From Nematostella vectensis (taxonomy: Eukaryota; Cnidaria; Anthozoa; Actiniaria; Edwardsiidae), in NCBI RefSeq assembly GCF_932526225.1, contig NC_064044.1, forward strand, positions 4,463,747-4,527,746: a stretch of 64,000 bases of DNA, read 5' to 3'. This document shows positions 12,695 through 23,506 of the stretch, in pieces. A program made the translations under genes and the position numbers. The stretch's first letter is position 1, and every line of letters begins with the position of its first letter. The notes under the pieces are model-generated. The model was not told the DNA's origin, ran no database searches, and worked only from the letters and a program-made list of their open reading frames with translations.

Positions 12695-13068
12695 TGTTTC
12701 GGCATAAATCTATTACATAAGTGACAAGTGGCAGTTTCGTTAATATCGATTTCAACCACGTGATTATAATCCATTGTAAATCAGTCAGATCAACAGTAAC
12801 CGAGATCGGAGCTCTGAAATACAGCTAACCAGTACGATTACAAAACCTACAGCTAACCAGGACTTTGAGAATCAGAAAACACGATCGGATACGCCACAAA
12901 AGTAAGTTTAATTTGTGAGTTTGAATAACTCTAAATAAGCTTTGATTCCATGCGATCAATGTAAATCAAATAACTTTCATTCATTCTAGATCGAATAAAT
13001 ATATCTTTACACATCGTTGGATTGTTATACGGTTTGTGGCGAAATCCTCACGGGAACCTAACGCAACA
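12695..13068 (+). repeat. BEL 3' LTR
   Basis: Begins tgtttcggcataaatc, ends acgcaaca and is followed by gtacc. About nine differences from the 5' LTR in 373 positions, roughly 2.4 percent by eye. Confidence 0.93.
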
Positions 13069-14367
13069 GTACCTCAGTATAAAATAAACCGGACTCCTTC
13101 TAAAATGATTACTTCAGTCAAGCGCTTGTATACCACTGTCAAATCTTTTTTTTTTTTGTGGCGAAGGGCGGAAATTCTAGAATTTAATTTTGGGCTCCCT
13201 TTGCACAGACGACTTCGCGGATCTATCTATCTATAAAATAACGACTCATCCTAAAACCATTACTTCAGTCAAGTGCTTGTATACCACTGTCAAATCATTT
13301 TTTTGTGGAGAAGGGTAGTCTCCCGCACAGCCGTTCTTTGTGTCGGTCACGCAACGCTTCCATCCCACAATGAACGGCTGCGCGGGAGACTAGGCGAAGG
13401 GCGGATATTCTAGAATTTAATTTGGGGCTCCCTGTGCACAGACGACTACGCGAATCGTGGGAGATAGCTGTTGTTGCCGAGACAGTTGAGCCCGAGGAAG
13501 TTTAATTTCCGAGCAAAGAAAAGCAAAACGGAAAGGTGGATACATATTTACCGGATATCAAGGTATCTCCCGCTGATTTATTTGGGTTTACAACCACTTT
13601 TTGAATCCAAACGATAGAAAAGGGACAATGTACTGCTTCCGCGTGATCACTTTCTGTTTCGTGTTTGTATTCGAACCGTGAACATTACTATGAGCTGATG
13701 AGCTTTGTAGCAAAATAAATCTTGTATACTTGACAGGCATACTCTAAATTGTGTCCAAAATCGTTTGGACATTGGATATTAATTGGTTTTCGTCGATTTG
13801 TGTGACAACGCACGACTTGTCGATGGTCTTTATTTCCGGTTATGCAGTTAACGACTGGGTGGTAACCCCATTGCACGTCATTGTGACAACGCAAACGCGC
13901 GTAAAGGAATTTCAAATCAAACTTTCTTCACCGTTTGATAAAAAATGCAAAGTAATATACCTATTTATGCAGAGTTATAGTTTCAACAAGTGAAAGCGAA
14001 ATTATTTATAACGTTAGAGGTCGTGATTTTTAATTACAAAGTGGATATCAGTGACCGGATGTACAACATTGAAATTGCATGTTGTACAAAAATATAGGAT
14101 ATTCACAAAACTTACTTTCATTTTTCGGCTTTTTTTCTCCCCCCACGTGTCTCTTCCTTGGTGGAGCCATGTTACAGCATTTTAGGTCATATATTCGTGA
14201 AGTTACGGACAGTTAGTTGGAGAGTTCACACTTTATCGCAGCGACCTTTCTTCGTAAATCATTCAGCAAAGCGACAGCCCCCCCCCCCCCCCCCCTCATG
14301 ATTACAACACAGGGAGCCCATATCAGATGAAAATCTCTTCTTTTCGTGCTAGAAATACTTGTATTTT
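13069..14367. repeat. Tandem unit, copy 1 (1299 bp), with an ASPH exon-1 copy
   Basis: First full unit after the BEL element. The same sequence recurs at exactly +1299 (14368) and +2598 (15667) and partly at 16959. It contains a copy of ASPH exon 1 on the minus strand (ATG at 14170-14168, donor ACTTAC complement intact; a third-position change keeps the lysine). It also holds an internal approximate duplication of about 170-200 bases (13080-13240 versus 13250-13450, sharing 'acttcagtcaagygcttg' and 'ttctagaatttaatttt') and a nested 77-bp hairpin element. Confidence 0.93.
13316..13392. mobile_element. 77-bp hairpin (foldback) element nested in the tandem unit
   Basis: Arms of 27 bases, tagtctcccgcacagccgtt... 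and its complement, pair with two mismatches. Flanks ggagaaggg and ggcgaaggg look like a 9-bp (or 8-bp) target duplication; the sister half-unit at 13150-13180 has the empty site ggcgaagggcgg. Copies ride along at 14615-14691, 15914-15990 and 17207-17283. Likely a miniature DNA transposon; the family was not identified. Confidence 0.75.
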
Positions 14368-15666
14368 GTACCTCAGTATAAAATAAACCGGACTCCTTCT
14401 AAAATGATTACTTCAGTCAAGCGCTTGTATACCACTGTCAAATCTTTTTTTTTTTTGTGGCGAAGGGCGGAAATTCTAGAATTTAATTTTGGGCTCCCTT
14501 TGCACAGACGACTTCGCGGATCTATCTATCTATAAAATAACGACTCATCCTAAAACCATTACTTCAGTCAAGTGCTTGTATACCACTGTCAAATCATTTT
14601 TTTGTGGAGAAGGGTAGTCTCCCGCACAGCCGTTCTTTGTGTCGGTCACGCAACGCTTCCATCCCACAATGAACGGCTGCGCGGGAGACTAGGCGAAGGG
14701 CGGATATTCTAGAATTTAATTTGGGGCTCCCTGTGCACAGACGACTACGCGAATCGTGGGAGATAGCTGTTGTTGCCGAGACAGTTGAGCCCGAGGAAGT
14801 TTAATTTCCGAGCAAAGAAAAGCAAAACGGAAAGGTGGATACATATTTACCGGATATCAAGGTATCTCCCGCTGATTTATTTGGGTTTACAACCACTTTT
14901 TGAATCCAAACGATAGAAAAGGGACAATGTACTGCTTCCGCGTGATCACTTTCTGTTTCGTGTTTGTATTCGAACCGTGAACATTACTATGAGCTGATGA
15001 GCTTTGTAGCAAAATAAATCTTGTATACTTGACAGGCATACTCTAAATTGTGTCCAAAATCGTTTGGACATTGGATATTAATTGGTTTTCGTCGATTTGT
15101 GTGACAACGCACGACTTGTCGATGGTCTTTATTTCCGGTTATGCAGTTAACGACTGGGTGGTAACCCCATTGCACGTCATTGTGACAACGCAAACGCGCG
15201 TAAAGGAATTTCAAATCAAACTTTCTTCACCGTTTGATAAAAAATGCAAAGTAATATACCTATTTATGCAGAGTTATAGTTTCAACAAGTGAAAGCGAAA
15301 TTATTTATAACGTTAGAGGTCGTGATTTTTAATTACAAAGTGGATATCAGTGACCGGATGTACAACATTGAAATTGCATGTTGTACAAAAATATAGGATA
15401 TTCACAAAACTTACTTTCATTTTTCGGCTTTTTTTCTCCCCCCACGTGTCTCTTCCTTGGTGGAGCCATGTTACAGCATTTTAGGTCATATATTCGTGAA
15501 GTTACGGACAGTTAGTTGGAGAGTTCACACTTTATCGCAGCGACCTTTCTTCGTAAATCATTCAGCAAAGCGACAGCCCCCCCCCCCCCCCCCCTCATGA
15601 TTACAACACAGGGAGCCCATATCAGATGAAAATCTCTTCTTTTCGTGCTAGAAATACTTGTATTTT
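14368..15666. repeat. Tandem unit, copy 2 (1299 bp)
   Basis: Appears identical to copy 1, including the poly-C tract. Exon-1 copy ATG at 15469-15467 on the minus strand. Confidence 0.93.
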
Positions 15667-16958
15667 GTACCTCAGTATAAAATAAACCGGACTCCTTCTA
15701 AAATGATTACTTCAGTCAAGCGCTTGTATACCACTGTCAAATCTTTTTTTTTTTTGTGGCGAAGGGCGGAAATTCTAGAATTTAATTTTGGGCTCCCTTT
15801 GCACAGACGACTTCGCGGATCTATCTATCTATAAAATAACGACTCATCCTAAAACCATTACTTCAGTCAAGTGCTTGTATACCACTGTCAAATCATTTTT
15901 TTGTGGAGAAGGGTAGTCTCCCGCACAGCCGTTCTTTGTGTCGGTCACGCAACGCTTCCATCCCACAATGAACGGCTGCGCGGGAGACTAGGCGAAGGGC
16001 GGATATTCTAGAATTTAATTTGGGGCTCCCTGTGCACAGACGACTACGCGAATCGTGGGAGATAGCTGTTGTTGCCGAGACAGTTGAGCCCGAGGAAGTT
16101 TAATTTCCGAGCAAAGAAAAGCAAAACGGAAAGGTGGATACATATTTACCGGATATCAAGGTATCTCCCGCTGATTTATTTGGGTTTACAACCACTTTTT
16201 GAATCCAAACGATAGAAAAGGGACAATGTACTGCTTCCGCGTGATCACTTTCTGTTTCGTGTTTGTATTCGAACCGTGAACATTACTATGAGCTGATGAG
16301 CTTTGTAGCAAAATAAATCTTGTATACTTGACAGGCATACTCTAAATTGTGTCCAAAATCGTTTGGACATTGGATATTAATTGGTTTTCGTCGATTTGTG
16401 TGACAACGCACGACTTGTCGATGGTCTTTATTTCCGGTTATGCAGTTAACGACTGGGTGGTAACCCCATTGCACGTCATTGTGACAACGCAAACGCGCGT
16501 AAAGGAATTTCAAATCAAACTTTCTTCACCGTTTGATAAAAAATGCAAAGTAATATACCTATTTATGCAGAGTTATAGTTTCAACAAGTGAAAGCGAAAT
16601 TATTTATAACGTTAGAGGTCGTGATTTTTAATTACAAAGTGGATATCAGTGACCGGATGTACAACATTGAAATTGCATGTTGTACAAAAATATAGGATAT
16701 TCACAAAACTTACTTTCATTTTTCGGCTTTTTTTCTCCCCCCACGTGTCTCTTCCTTGGTGGAGCCATGTTACAGCATTTTAGGTCATATATTCGTGAAG
16801 TTACGGACAGTTAGTTGGAGAGTTCACACTTTATCGCAGCGACCTTTCTTCGTAAATCATTCAGCAAAGCGACAGCCCCCCCCCCCTCATGATTACAACA
16901 CAGGGAGCCCATATCAGATGAAAATCTCTTCTTTTCGTGCTAGAAATACTTGTATTTT
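15667..16958. repeat. Tandem unit, copy 3 (1292 bp)
   Basis: Same as copies 1 and 2 apart from a shorter poly-C tract. Exon-1 copy ATG at 16768-16766 on the minus strand. Confidence 0.93.
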
Positions 16959-17764
16959 GTACCTCAGTATAAAATAAACCGGACTCCTTCTAAAATGATT
17001 ACTTCAGTCAAGCGCTTGTATACCACTGTCAAATCTTTTTTTTTTTTTGTGGCGAAGGGCGGAAATTCTAGAATTTAATTTTGGGCTCCCTTTGCACAGA
17101 CGACTTAGCGGTTCTATCTATCTATAAAATAACGACTCATCCTAAAACCATTACTTCAGTCAAGTGCTTGTATACCCCTGTCAAATCATTTTTTTGTGGA
17201 GAAGGGTAGTCTCCCGCACAGCCGTTCTTTGTGTCGGTCACGCAACGCTTCCATCCCACAATGAACGGCTGCGCGGGAGACTAGGCGAAGGGCGGATATT
17301 CTAGAATTTAATTTGGGGCTCCCTGTGCACAGACGACTACGCGAATCGTGGGAGATAGCTGTTGTTGCCGAGACAGTTGAGTCCGAGGAAGTTTAATTTC
17401 CGAGCGAAGAAAAGCAAAACGGAAAGGTGGATACATATTTACCGGATATCAAGGTATCTCCCGCTGATTTATTTGGGTTTACAATCACTTTTTGAAACCA
17501 AACGATAGAAAAGGGACAATGTACTGCTTCCGCGTGATCACTTTCTGTTTCTTGTTTGTATTCGAACCGTGAACATTACTATGAGCTGATGAGCTTTGTA
17601 GCAAAACAAATCTTGTATACTTGACAGGCATACTCTAAATTGTGTCCAAAATCGTTTGGACATTGGATATTAATTGGTTTTCGTCGATTTGTGTGACAAC
17701 GCACGACTTGTCGATGGTCTTTATTTCCGGTTATGCAGTTAACGACTGGGTGGTAACCCCAAAA
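16959..17764. repeat. Tandem unit, copy 4, truncated and slightly diverged
   Basis: Matches the first 800 or so bases of the unit with several substitutions, for example in the bases after 'gacgactt' and 'tatacc'. It ends at 'ggtggtaacccc', where an unrelated inverted-repeat element starts. It carries no exon-1 copy. Confidence 0.88.
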
Positions 17765-17985
17765 TTATGGCGCGTTTTCAGGATCAAAATTAATGTTGCG
17801 TGTCACGCATGAAATTACTTACGAATTAAAACTTCATACGCATTATTTGATATTCGAGTGATCGCATTATTTGAATAACCTATTGAAACTTTTCGAATGA
17901 TTTGATAATCGAACTAAAACTCTATGCATTATTTGACTATTGGTACTTTCCGCATTATTTGAATAGCGACCATAATTTTGCGGCT
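17757..17985. mobile_element. Putative MITE with about 18-bp terminal inverted repeats
   Basis: The left end ccccaaaattatggcgcg and right end gcgaccataattttgcgg are imperfect complements. The interior repeats gcattatttga-like words four times. It sits exactly at the right edge of the tandem array. The target duplication is unclear. Confidence 0.5.
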
Positions 17986-19405
17986 ATTACTTGACTTCCG
18001 GAATAACATGTCTCCCATTTCCTGCTAATAGTGTCTTCTTGCAAATTTGTCTAATGCTGTGTTAACGACTCGTCTAGGCGTTCCTCATAATACTCTCCTT
18101 AGCAGAGCCTAACTTTACGCTCCATTTTCTGGGTCACTCTCATGTCCTAGAAATTTCGGTTAAATAAATGAAGGCTTTGAGGTCGATATTGGCAGAATAA
18201 CAAAAACCCCGGGGGTTCCTTTTTTTAGGGGCCAAAATTTATGACACCTATAGAAAAAAAAAAGAACTGCAGGGGGAGAGGAAAATTGTGTGATAGCAGA
18301 ATAGATCCCCAGCCACTGACTTGGATGGACCTATCCCACAGGACTGTACTGACTGGGATGGACCTATCCCACAGGACTGTACTGACTGGGATGGACTTAT
18401 CCCACAGGACTGTACTGACTATCGTGCTGTCACTATTCCAGACACGTCTAACCCACTGAGTGATGAAAATTTTCAATGTGCACAGATAGATCCATTAAGA
18501 ACAAGTACAGATCATGGCATTGACATTTTTAATGATGTTTTGTCATTCATCACAACATAAAAATCAAATCAAATCGTGAATGCAAATGTATTTTCCTAGT
18601 TATATTCTCGTGTGCATAAAAGATATACAGGATAGTGAACAAAGGCTGAACACATCCAAGATGCTGAGAGTACATAAAAATGTCCTTATACCTTTTTTTC
18701 TTTTCGTTGTCATGACACACAAAAAACATGGGAATCGAGCCCGGGAAACTGCGGTCATAGACCAGTGTTCGCACCGCTAGACTAACGTGCCATTACTGAG
18801 CGGACCAGTAACTAACATTTTTTTTTATTACTATTGATATCGTGATGATCGAAAAGCTCTTTGCCAGCATGTCAAATTTCAGCATATTTTTTTCCGGAAA
18901 CAAAATGAAATACCCGTAATAATTGATCACACTACTGTCATACATTGTGTTTTATGCTATTAACATTCTAGAAAAGCGCAAAATCGTTATCCGATGAAGA
19001 AGCGGGGGCCATATATTTGTACGAGTTTTGTTTGATATTTAGTTTAGTTGATTGGGAAGAATTGTGAAAAAGTTATTTGTGGAAATCTATCCTCTTCTAT
19101 TTTGTTAATAATGTACCTATTTCTATTTTATTAATAATGTACCTATTTCCGGCTGCACGCAGGCTACAAAATAAGTAGATAATTTTGTCCTTTTTTCCCC
19201 TTTTTATGGGAGGGCAGGGGGACATACAATAGATCTTTTTTAAAAATCACTAATCTATACTATTTCTTACGTGATCACAGCTTTTTTTAATCGTCTTCTT
19301 TCTACAGAATTACTTTGCGAATCCTGGCTCGAATCCCCCCTTCCCCCTAACAAAAATATATAATTACTTTATTGTCCGTTGCGTTTATCTTAGGGGTCAG
19401 TTACC
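17986..19405. other. Intergenic stretch upstream of the four-TM gene
   Basis: AT-rich. At 19085-19166 it contains two direct copies of 'ttaataatgtacctattt' and, ending at 19166, a single terminus (ccggctgcacgcaggcta) identical to the end of the foldback transposon at 35012-36148. No intact gene was found apart from the possible exon at 18297. Confidence 0.6.
18297..18560 (+). other. Possible orphan terminal exon with a 33-bp triplication
   Basis: Three 33-bp copies of tgggatggacctatcccac... (18324-18421) encode an 11-residue repeat (DGPIPQDCTDW) followed by a unique tail (YRAVTIPDTSNPL ... IDIFNDVLSFITT) ending in a stop. The frame opens just after tag/cag sequences that could be a splice acceptor. 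No upstream exon or family was recognised. It may be a lost gene fragment or chance. Confidence 0.25.
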
Positions 19406-22400
19406 ATGGCAGCATCGAAGCAGTGCATCCTGTCCATCCCCACCCTTGTGGGTTTCCTTGGTTGGCATGGCGGGTTCCTTCTTGCTTCGTACATCGTATT
19501 CAGGTTCCTCATGGGTTCTGTTCAAGGCGGCGGCGATAATTTTATATACGTCGATGGATGTCCTTGCACGGGACACGCTGCTTATGGCGTCATCATGTTT
19601 TTGTTGCCGGGTAAGGAGACCACTTAAAGTCGCATTTTCACCAGTTTACAATCCGCGCTATTTACCATTCTTTCCGCTTTTAAATTATCAGTCACATCCT
19701 CGAATAAGCTTCTAATAGACACACTGCTTTCAATATTTTGAAATATTTATCGCTAAAAATCAACGGAAATTGTTTCGTAATCGACCGGAAGTGAACTGGT
19801 GACAATGTTAAAACCAGTAATATACCAAGCCAAGAGAGCATAAGATATCTTATGCTCTCTTGGCCATGCATATTTCTAACATTTTTCCACAAATCGCTGT
19901 TCAAAATGGCTGTTTTCGTTTCTCACTCATACATCGGCAGAAGGCATGTTATGTTAAAAAAAATACACTTTGATCACCTGCTTGTTCACTTTTTTTTCGT
20001 ATTGTGCAGCGGCGTAGCCAGGATTTTTAACAGGAGGGGGCCCAAAAAAGCCCCTTCAAGGGGCTTTTAGTACCCTGCTAGCAGAGGCTTTTCCCTTGTA
20101 TCTCTCTTTACATTGGCCTGTTTATTCGCGATTCGGTGTGTGCGCGGTGCAGAGTGTCCAACCTGCAGACTTTGCATAAATCGGGATTTTTCGTCGACAG
20201 CCGTGGTTTCCCCAACCCCCCCCCCCCCCCCCCAAAAAAAAAAAAAAAAAAAAAAAAAAATACGAATTCGTGAAATCGCGAAAAAAAAATATGATATTTC
20301 TGCAGCTGTTACTTTGCTGTAAAACTAAATCCGGTAGCGAGTTTATCATTTGATTTACTTGTCTTTCCTTGGATTTTAGTATGAAGAAGTACAAATCTCC
20401 GAGCCCGCGATACTATTATATTCATGGTATTTGCCGATTTTGTCTGGGCCCGCGATATTGTCCATGGTACTTACCGCGCGTTAGCATGAAACGTAAAAAA
20501 GGAGCAAAAAGCGTTTGATAAACAGTCAACAATAATTTGTTGACTGTTTTCCTTAAAAATTAAGGTGGAAAATATAAAGGACTGCATACTGAATAGACAA
20601 TGACATAAAATCATCAAAAAAATTTCCGAGGTCGTCGTCGTCGGGATTCGGGAAATTTGAGCGAAATCGGGAGAATCCGGACGAAATCGGGATGGGTAGA
20701 CACTTGCGGTGTTTTGTTGTTGTTTTGGCGGCCCGACTCAGCCACGCGACAAACACAGACGCGAATACTACGATCAAAGAGTCACAGAGGAGAAAGCTCT
20801 GCTCCCAGGGTAGTATTTAACACATTGACCCCTCAACCGGCCTGTACCGGCTTTGGGAAGTACCCACAACCCAAAAAATTCATAAATGCAAAATAAACAC
20901 ACATCAGTCTAAGGGATAAATGGTCTTGCAGATATGCATCCAACCAAGGTGTTGGCATCTACTCTTTAGCCAAATAATAGCACAGGTTCTTTGACAAATC
21001 TCAAATCGAACAAGGAGAGAAAAGCAGAATCACCCCTCTCAATAAAACGCTCAAAATACCACACAAGGGGGAGAGATCAGCAAACACAGCTCAAGACACA
21101 AATAGATACCTTTATTCTGATCCTCCAGGTACATTTCCATGGCCTCAAAACACAATGTCCACTCCTTGAAGGATTGTACAACCACGAAGATGTCTTTACG
21201 TGTTGCAAAGCATTCTGGGAGATCCATGGGAAAATTCACGAGGGGAGGGCCAGTCAACACTCCTCTCCCCAAAGTCAGATGGTTTTTTATAAGTCTTTTC
21301 ACCCCGAAGCCAAACAAATCAATTCCAGGTCATACAGACCCAGAATAGCAGTGTAAACAATTTTGGAATCAATTTGGTTTCAAAAAAGACAGCATTTAGG
21401 AGAGCTGTGGTGATTCATTAGAAAATTATTTTCTCATCCAGGCAAAGCCAAACAAGAAAAAATCATCATGAATCCACCTTTGCTTGCAAATATCCATAAG
21501 CAAAGCACTCAATTATGCCCCAAAAGAATTCATGATGTCCTGAGACACTCTCCTAATATGCTCATAGCTGTATTTTTTTATGAAAAATACAAGCAACCAT
21601 CAACTTGTGCTCGCTTCAGCACAACGACGAGGGATTAAAAGTGGGGACCGCAAAGCACTGTTGGAAAGCTTGGATACCGCTGACTAGGTGCAGCTGTGTT
21701 TGACTTTGACGGGCTGTATAAAACTCAGAATAGGGGGGGAGGTATCTGTTTTCAGTCTGTTTTTTTGTAAATTCAGCTAAAAAAAAACCAAGAGTCAATG
21801 GGTTAAGATAATGTCTCATACATTTTTGGCTGCTAGAAGGGGGGGCCGGGGCCCCCTGGGCCACACACTCTTGCATACTTTAACCTAAGTATCTGCAAGA
21901 TTGTTGGCAAAAAGGCTCCTCCTCTTCCGACAATTATTTTCAATGATCAGTTTTCCAGATAATGGGGGTCCCGTGGAATTTGAGCGCGAAAGCAGGTCGA
22001 ACAATCCGTTTAACTAAGGTGTTACTCAAAAAGATGTGTCCAAAAAGCGAGGATCCCCATTATCTTGGAAACGGTGAATTGCAGAAAGTCAATTTAGATT
22101 TTTTTTCTTTGTTACAGCATTTTCTATCTGGCTGGTCGCGTTCTTTACTTACTACCTTCGACATGACAATGACTCCCCCTGGCAGACCGTCAAATCGTAT
22201 TACCAGAGTCGTAGTCCATGCGGGGATTCCGGGCGGAGAAACACAACAGAGTGGGAGCTGCATTCTGGCGCCTTTCACACCTGTTATACTTGTCAAAGAA
22301 AATGGCGCTCAGTGAAGCTCATTTCTTGCATGTATGTGTCGGTCATCTACCCTCTGTTCTGGCTCGCCTTGGAGTTCTATGTTGTCTGGTTTTATACTTG

Positions 22401-22755
22401 CGCGAAGGTCGGTCCTAACCCAGATGGAAGATGTGATTTTTCGAAAGTCGACATGGATGTATATACAAAGCACTTCAAGTTGGCCCAACCGGAGTCAATC
22501 ATGATTGGAAACATCCTTGTGGCCGCGAACATCGTTTGGATCGCCTCCATCTTCATCGTGTTCGCATTCATTCGTAGCCACCAAGTCGAGCGCATGTCTC
22601 CCGAATCAAGCCCGAGAATGGCCCGACAAAGTGTCGAATCACGTGGAGAGCCAATAGAGCCTCGACTTGGTGGTGAGCTCAGAGGCTCGGCTGATAACGA
22701 GGGGCATCGCAACGCAGGCTTTGGATCATCTGCACTGGTGGATCCAAAATACTGA
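19406..22755 (+). CDS. Four-transmembrane protein, two exons, family not identified
   Basis: Exon 1 is 19406-19610 and exon 2 is 22118-22755. The donor G|GTAAGG and acceptor TTACAG|CA join in phase 1 and give 280 residues. Hydrophobic segments lie at about residues 7-35, 57-82, 136-160 and 196-220, so both termini are probably cytosolic. The loop between segments 2 and 3 is Cys-rich with an NTT glycosylation site; the loop between 3 and 4 holds two cysteines (YTCAKVGPNPDGRC). The C-terminal about 60 residues are polar with Ser-Pro and Arg-rich stretches. The arrangement recalls four-TM families such as TMEM179, but I could not confirm relationship. The start ATG opens directly into the first membrane segment. 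Its 2.5-kb intron is filled with repeats. Confidence 0.75.
19624..19811 (+). mobile_element. TTAA-flanked MITE, copy 1 (internally deleted)
   Basis: Same family as 48026-48277 and 59842-60093: TTAAAG(C/T)CGCATT-TCACCAGTTTAC at one end and GTGAACTGGTGACAATG at the other. 188 bp, in the four-TM gene's intron, same orientation as the copy at 59842. Confidence 0.75.
20010..20262. repeat. 'GGCGTAGCC' repeat fragment and poly-C/poly-A tracts
   Basis: Degenerate dispersed-repeat sequence, then adjoining runs of about 17 C and about 27 A at 20215-20262. Low-complexity intron DNA. Confidence 0.6.
20817..21806. mobile_element. Putative 1-kb non-autonomous element with short inverted ends
   Basis: It starts ttaacacattgacccctc and ends gagtcaatgggttaa, about 12-13 bp inverted ends with mismatches. 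Inside there is no convincing coding sequence. The TTAA at both ends may be part of the target or of the ends. It lies within the four-TM gene intron. Confidence 0.4.
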
Positions 22756-23463
22756 GAACTAGCCTGTGTGACAGCCAGGATTTTAGTATACACCATGATT
22801 CGAGTGAAATATTTAGAACTAACGTAAAAATAATGCATGAATTTTATGAATTTATAAATCCACTTCTACCTACGCGCGCGACCATCGTCAACGTAGATTA
22901 TTGGCGCGTTCCTTAGAGTGCATCTTAAATTAGCGTGATCCACAAGTAGCCAAGCGTTCGTAGCGCAGAATTGTCAAACGTATCTATTAGAATAAAGATG
23001 GTAAAGACTTTTCACTAGTAATTCTTAGACTACTATTTAGTTCCTTATTTAGAAAAATAACCTAGCTATAATTACCTAGCTATATAGTAAAAATAAACAT
23101 GTGTGATTAAACATCGTTCAGACCTATCATTTTCCCCTCTTGTGCACAATGGCGTTCACTCCTCAAGCAACGTCTGCATGACCTGGTTATAAGGGATCCC
23201 TGTGCACGCAATGGACCCTGCGTGATTTTGTAAAATTTTATACCCACTGCGTTTAATTACTTATCTAAAAAAACTAAACTACAAACAGGAAAGTTGCTAT
23301 TTTAACTTGATTTATTCATCGCAGTTTCACTCTAAGCCATAGATAAAAATCTCACTTATACAACTACACCTAAACCATCATTACAATTTTGAATAATTTC
23401 TATTTTGATAATGGTTATAGTTTGAAGATACACTGAAGAGTCATAAATAAAACGATTCAGATA

Positions 23464-23467
<4 letters not shown>
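22756..23467. other. 3' flank of the four-TM gene, no gene seen
   Basis: AT-rich, with several aataaa-like words (for example 22991 and 23090) that could serve as polyadenylation signals. Nothing else was recognised. Confidence 0.5.

Positions 23468-23503
<36 letters not shown>

Positions 23504-23506
<3 letters not shown>

Larger units (their letters stand above)
6946..13068 (+). mobile_element. BEL/Pao LTR retrotransposon, decayed
   Basis: Two LTRs of about 373 bases start TG and end CA, flanked by the 5-bp target duplication gtacc (6941-6945 and 13069-13073). The uninterrupted target is visible in the neighbouring tandem units (gtacctcag). A purine tract, ggggcggagag (12684-12694), precedes the 3' LTR. 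Between the LTRs lie gag, A17-type protease, reverse transcriptase, RNase H and integrase coding regions in the BEL order. The polyprotein frame is broken by three in-frame stops (7767, 11017, 12244) and two frame shifts (between about 9050 and 9164, and near 10270-10300). The LTRs differ at about nine sites, so it is fairly young but no longer coding-competent. Confidence 0.93.

Noticed and set aside
13690-13720. ctgatgag word in every tandem unit, tested as a hammerhead
   Set aside because: No GAAA follows a plausible stem II and stem I cannot form.
13688-16591. Pairs of 75- and 80-residue open frames repeated three times
   Set aside because: They recur only because the 1299-bp unit is tandemly duplicated. 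They overlap each other on opposite strands and show no domain or splice support.
18720-18796. tRNA-like sequence on the minus strand (TAGTCTAGCGGTG, GGCTCGATTCC)
   Set aside because: A- and B-box-like words are present, but the anticodon and acceptor stems do not pair. At best a tRNA-derived repeat remnant.
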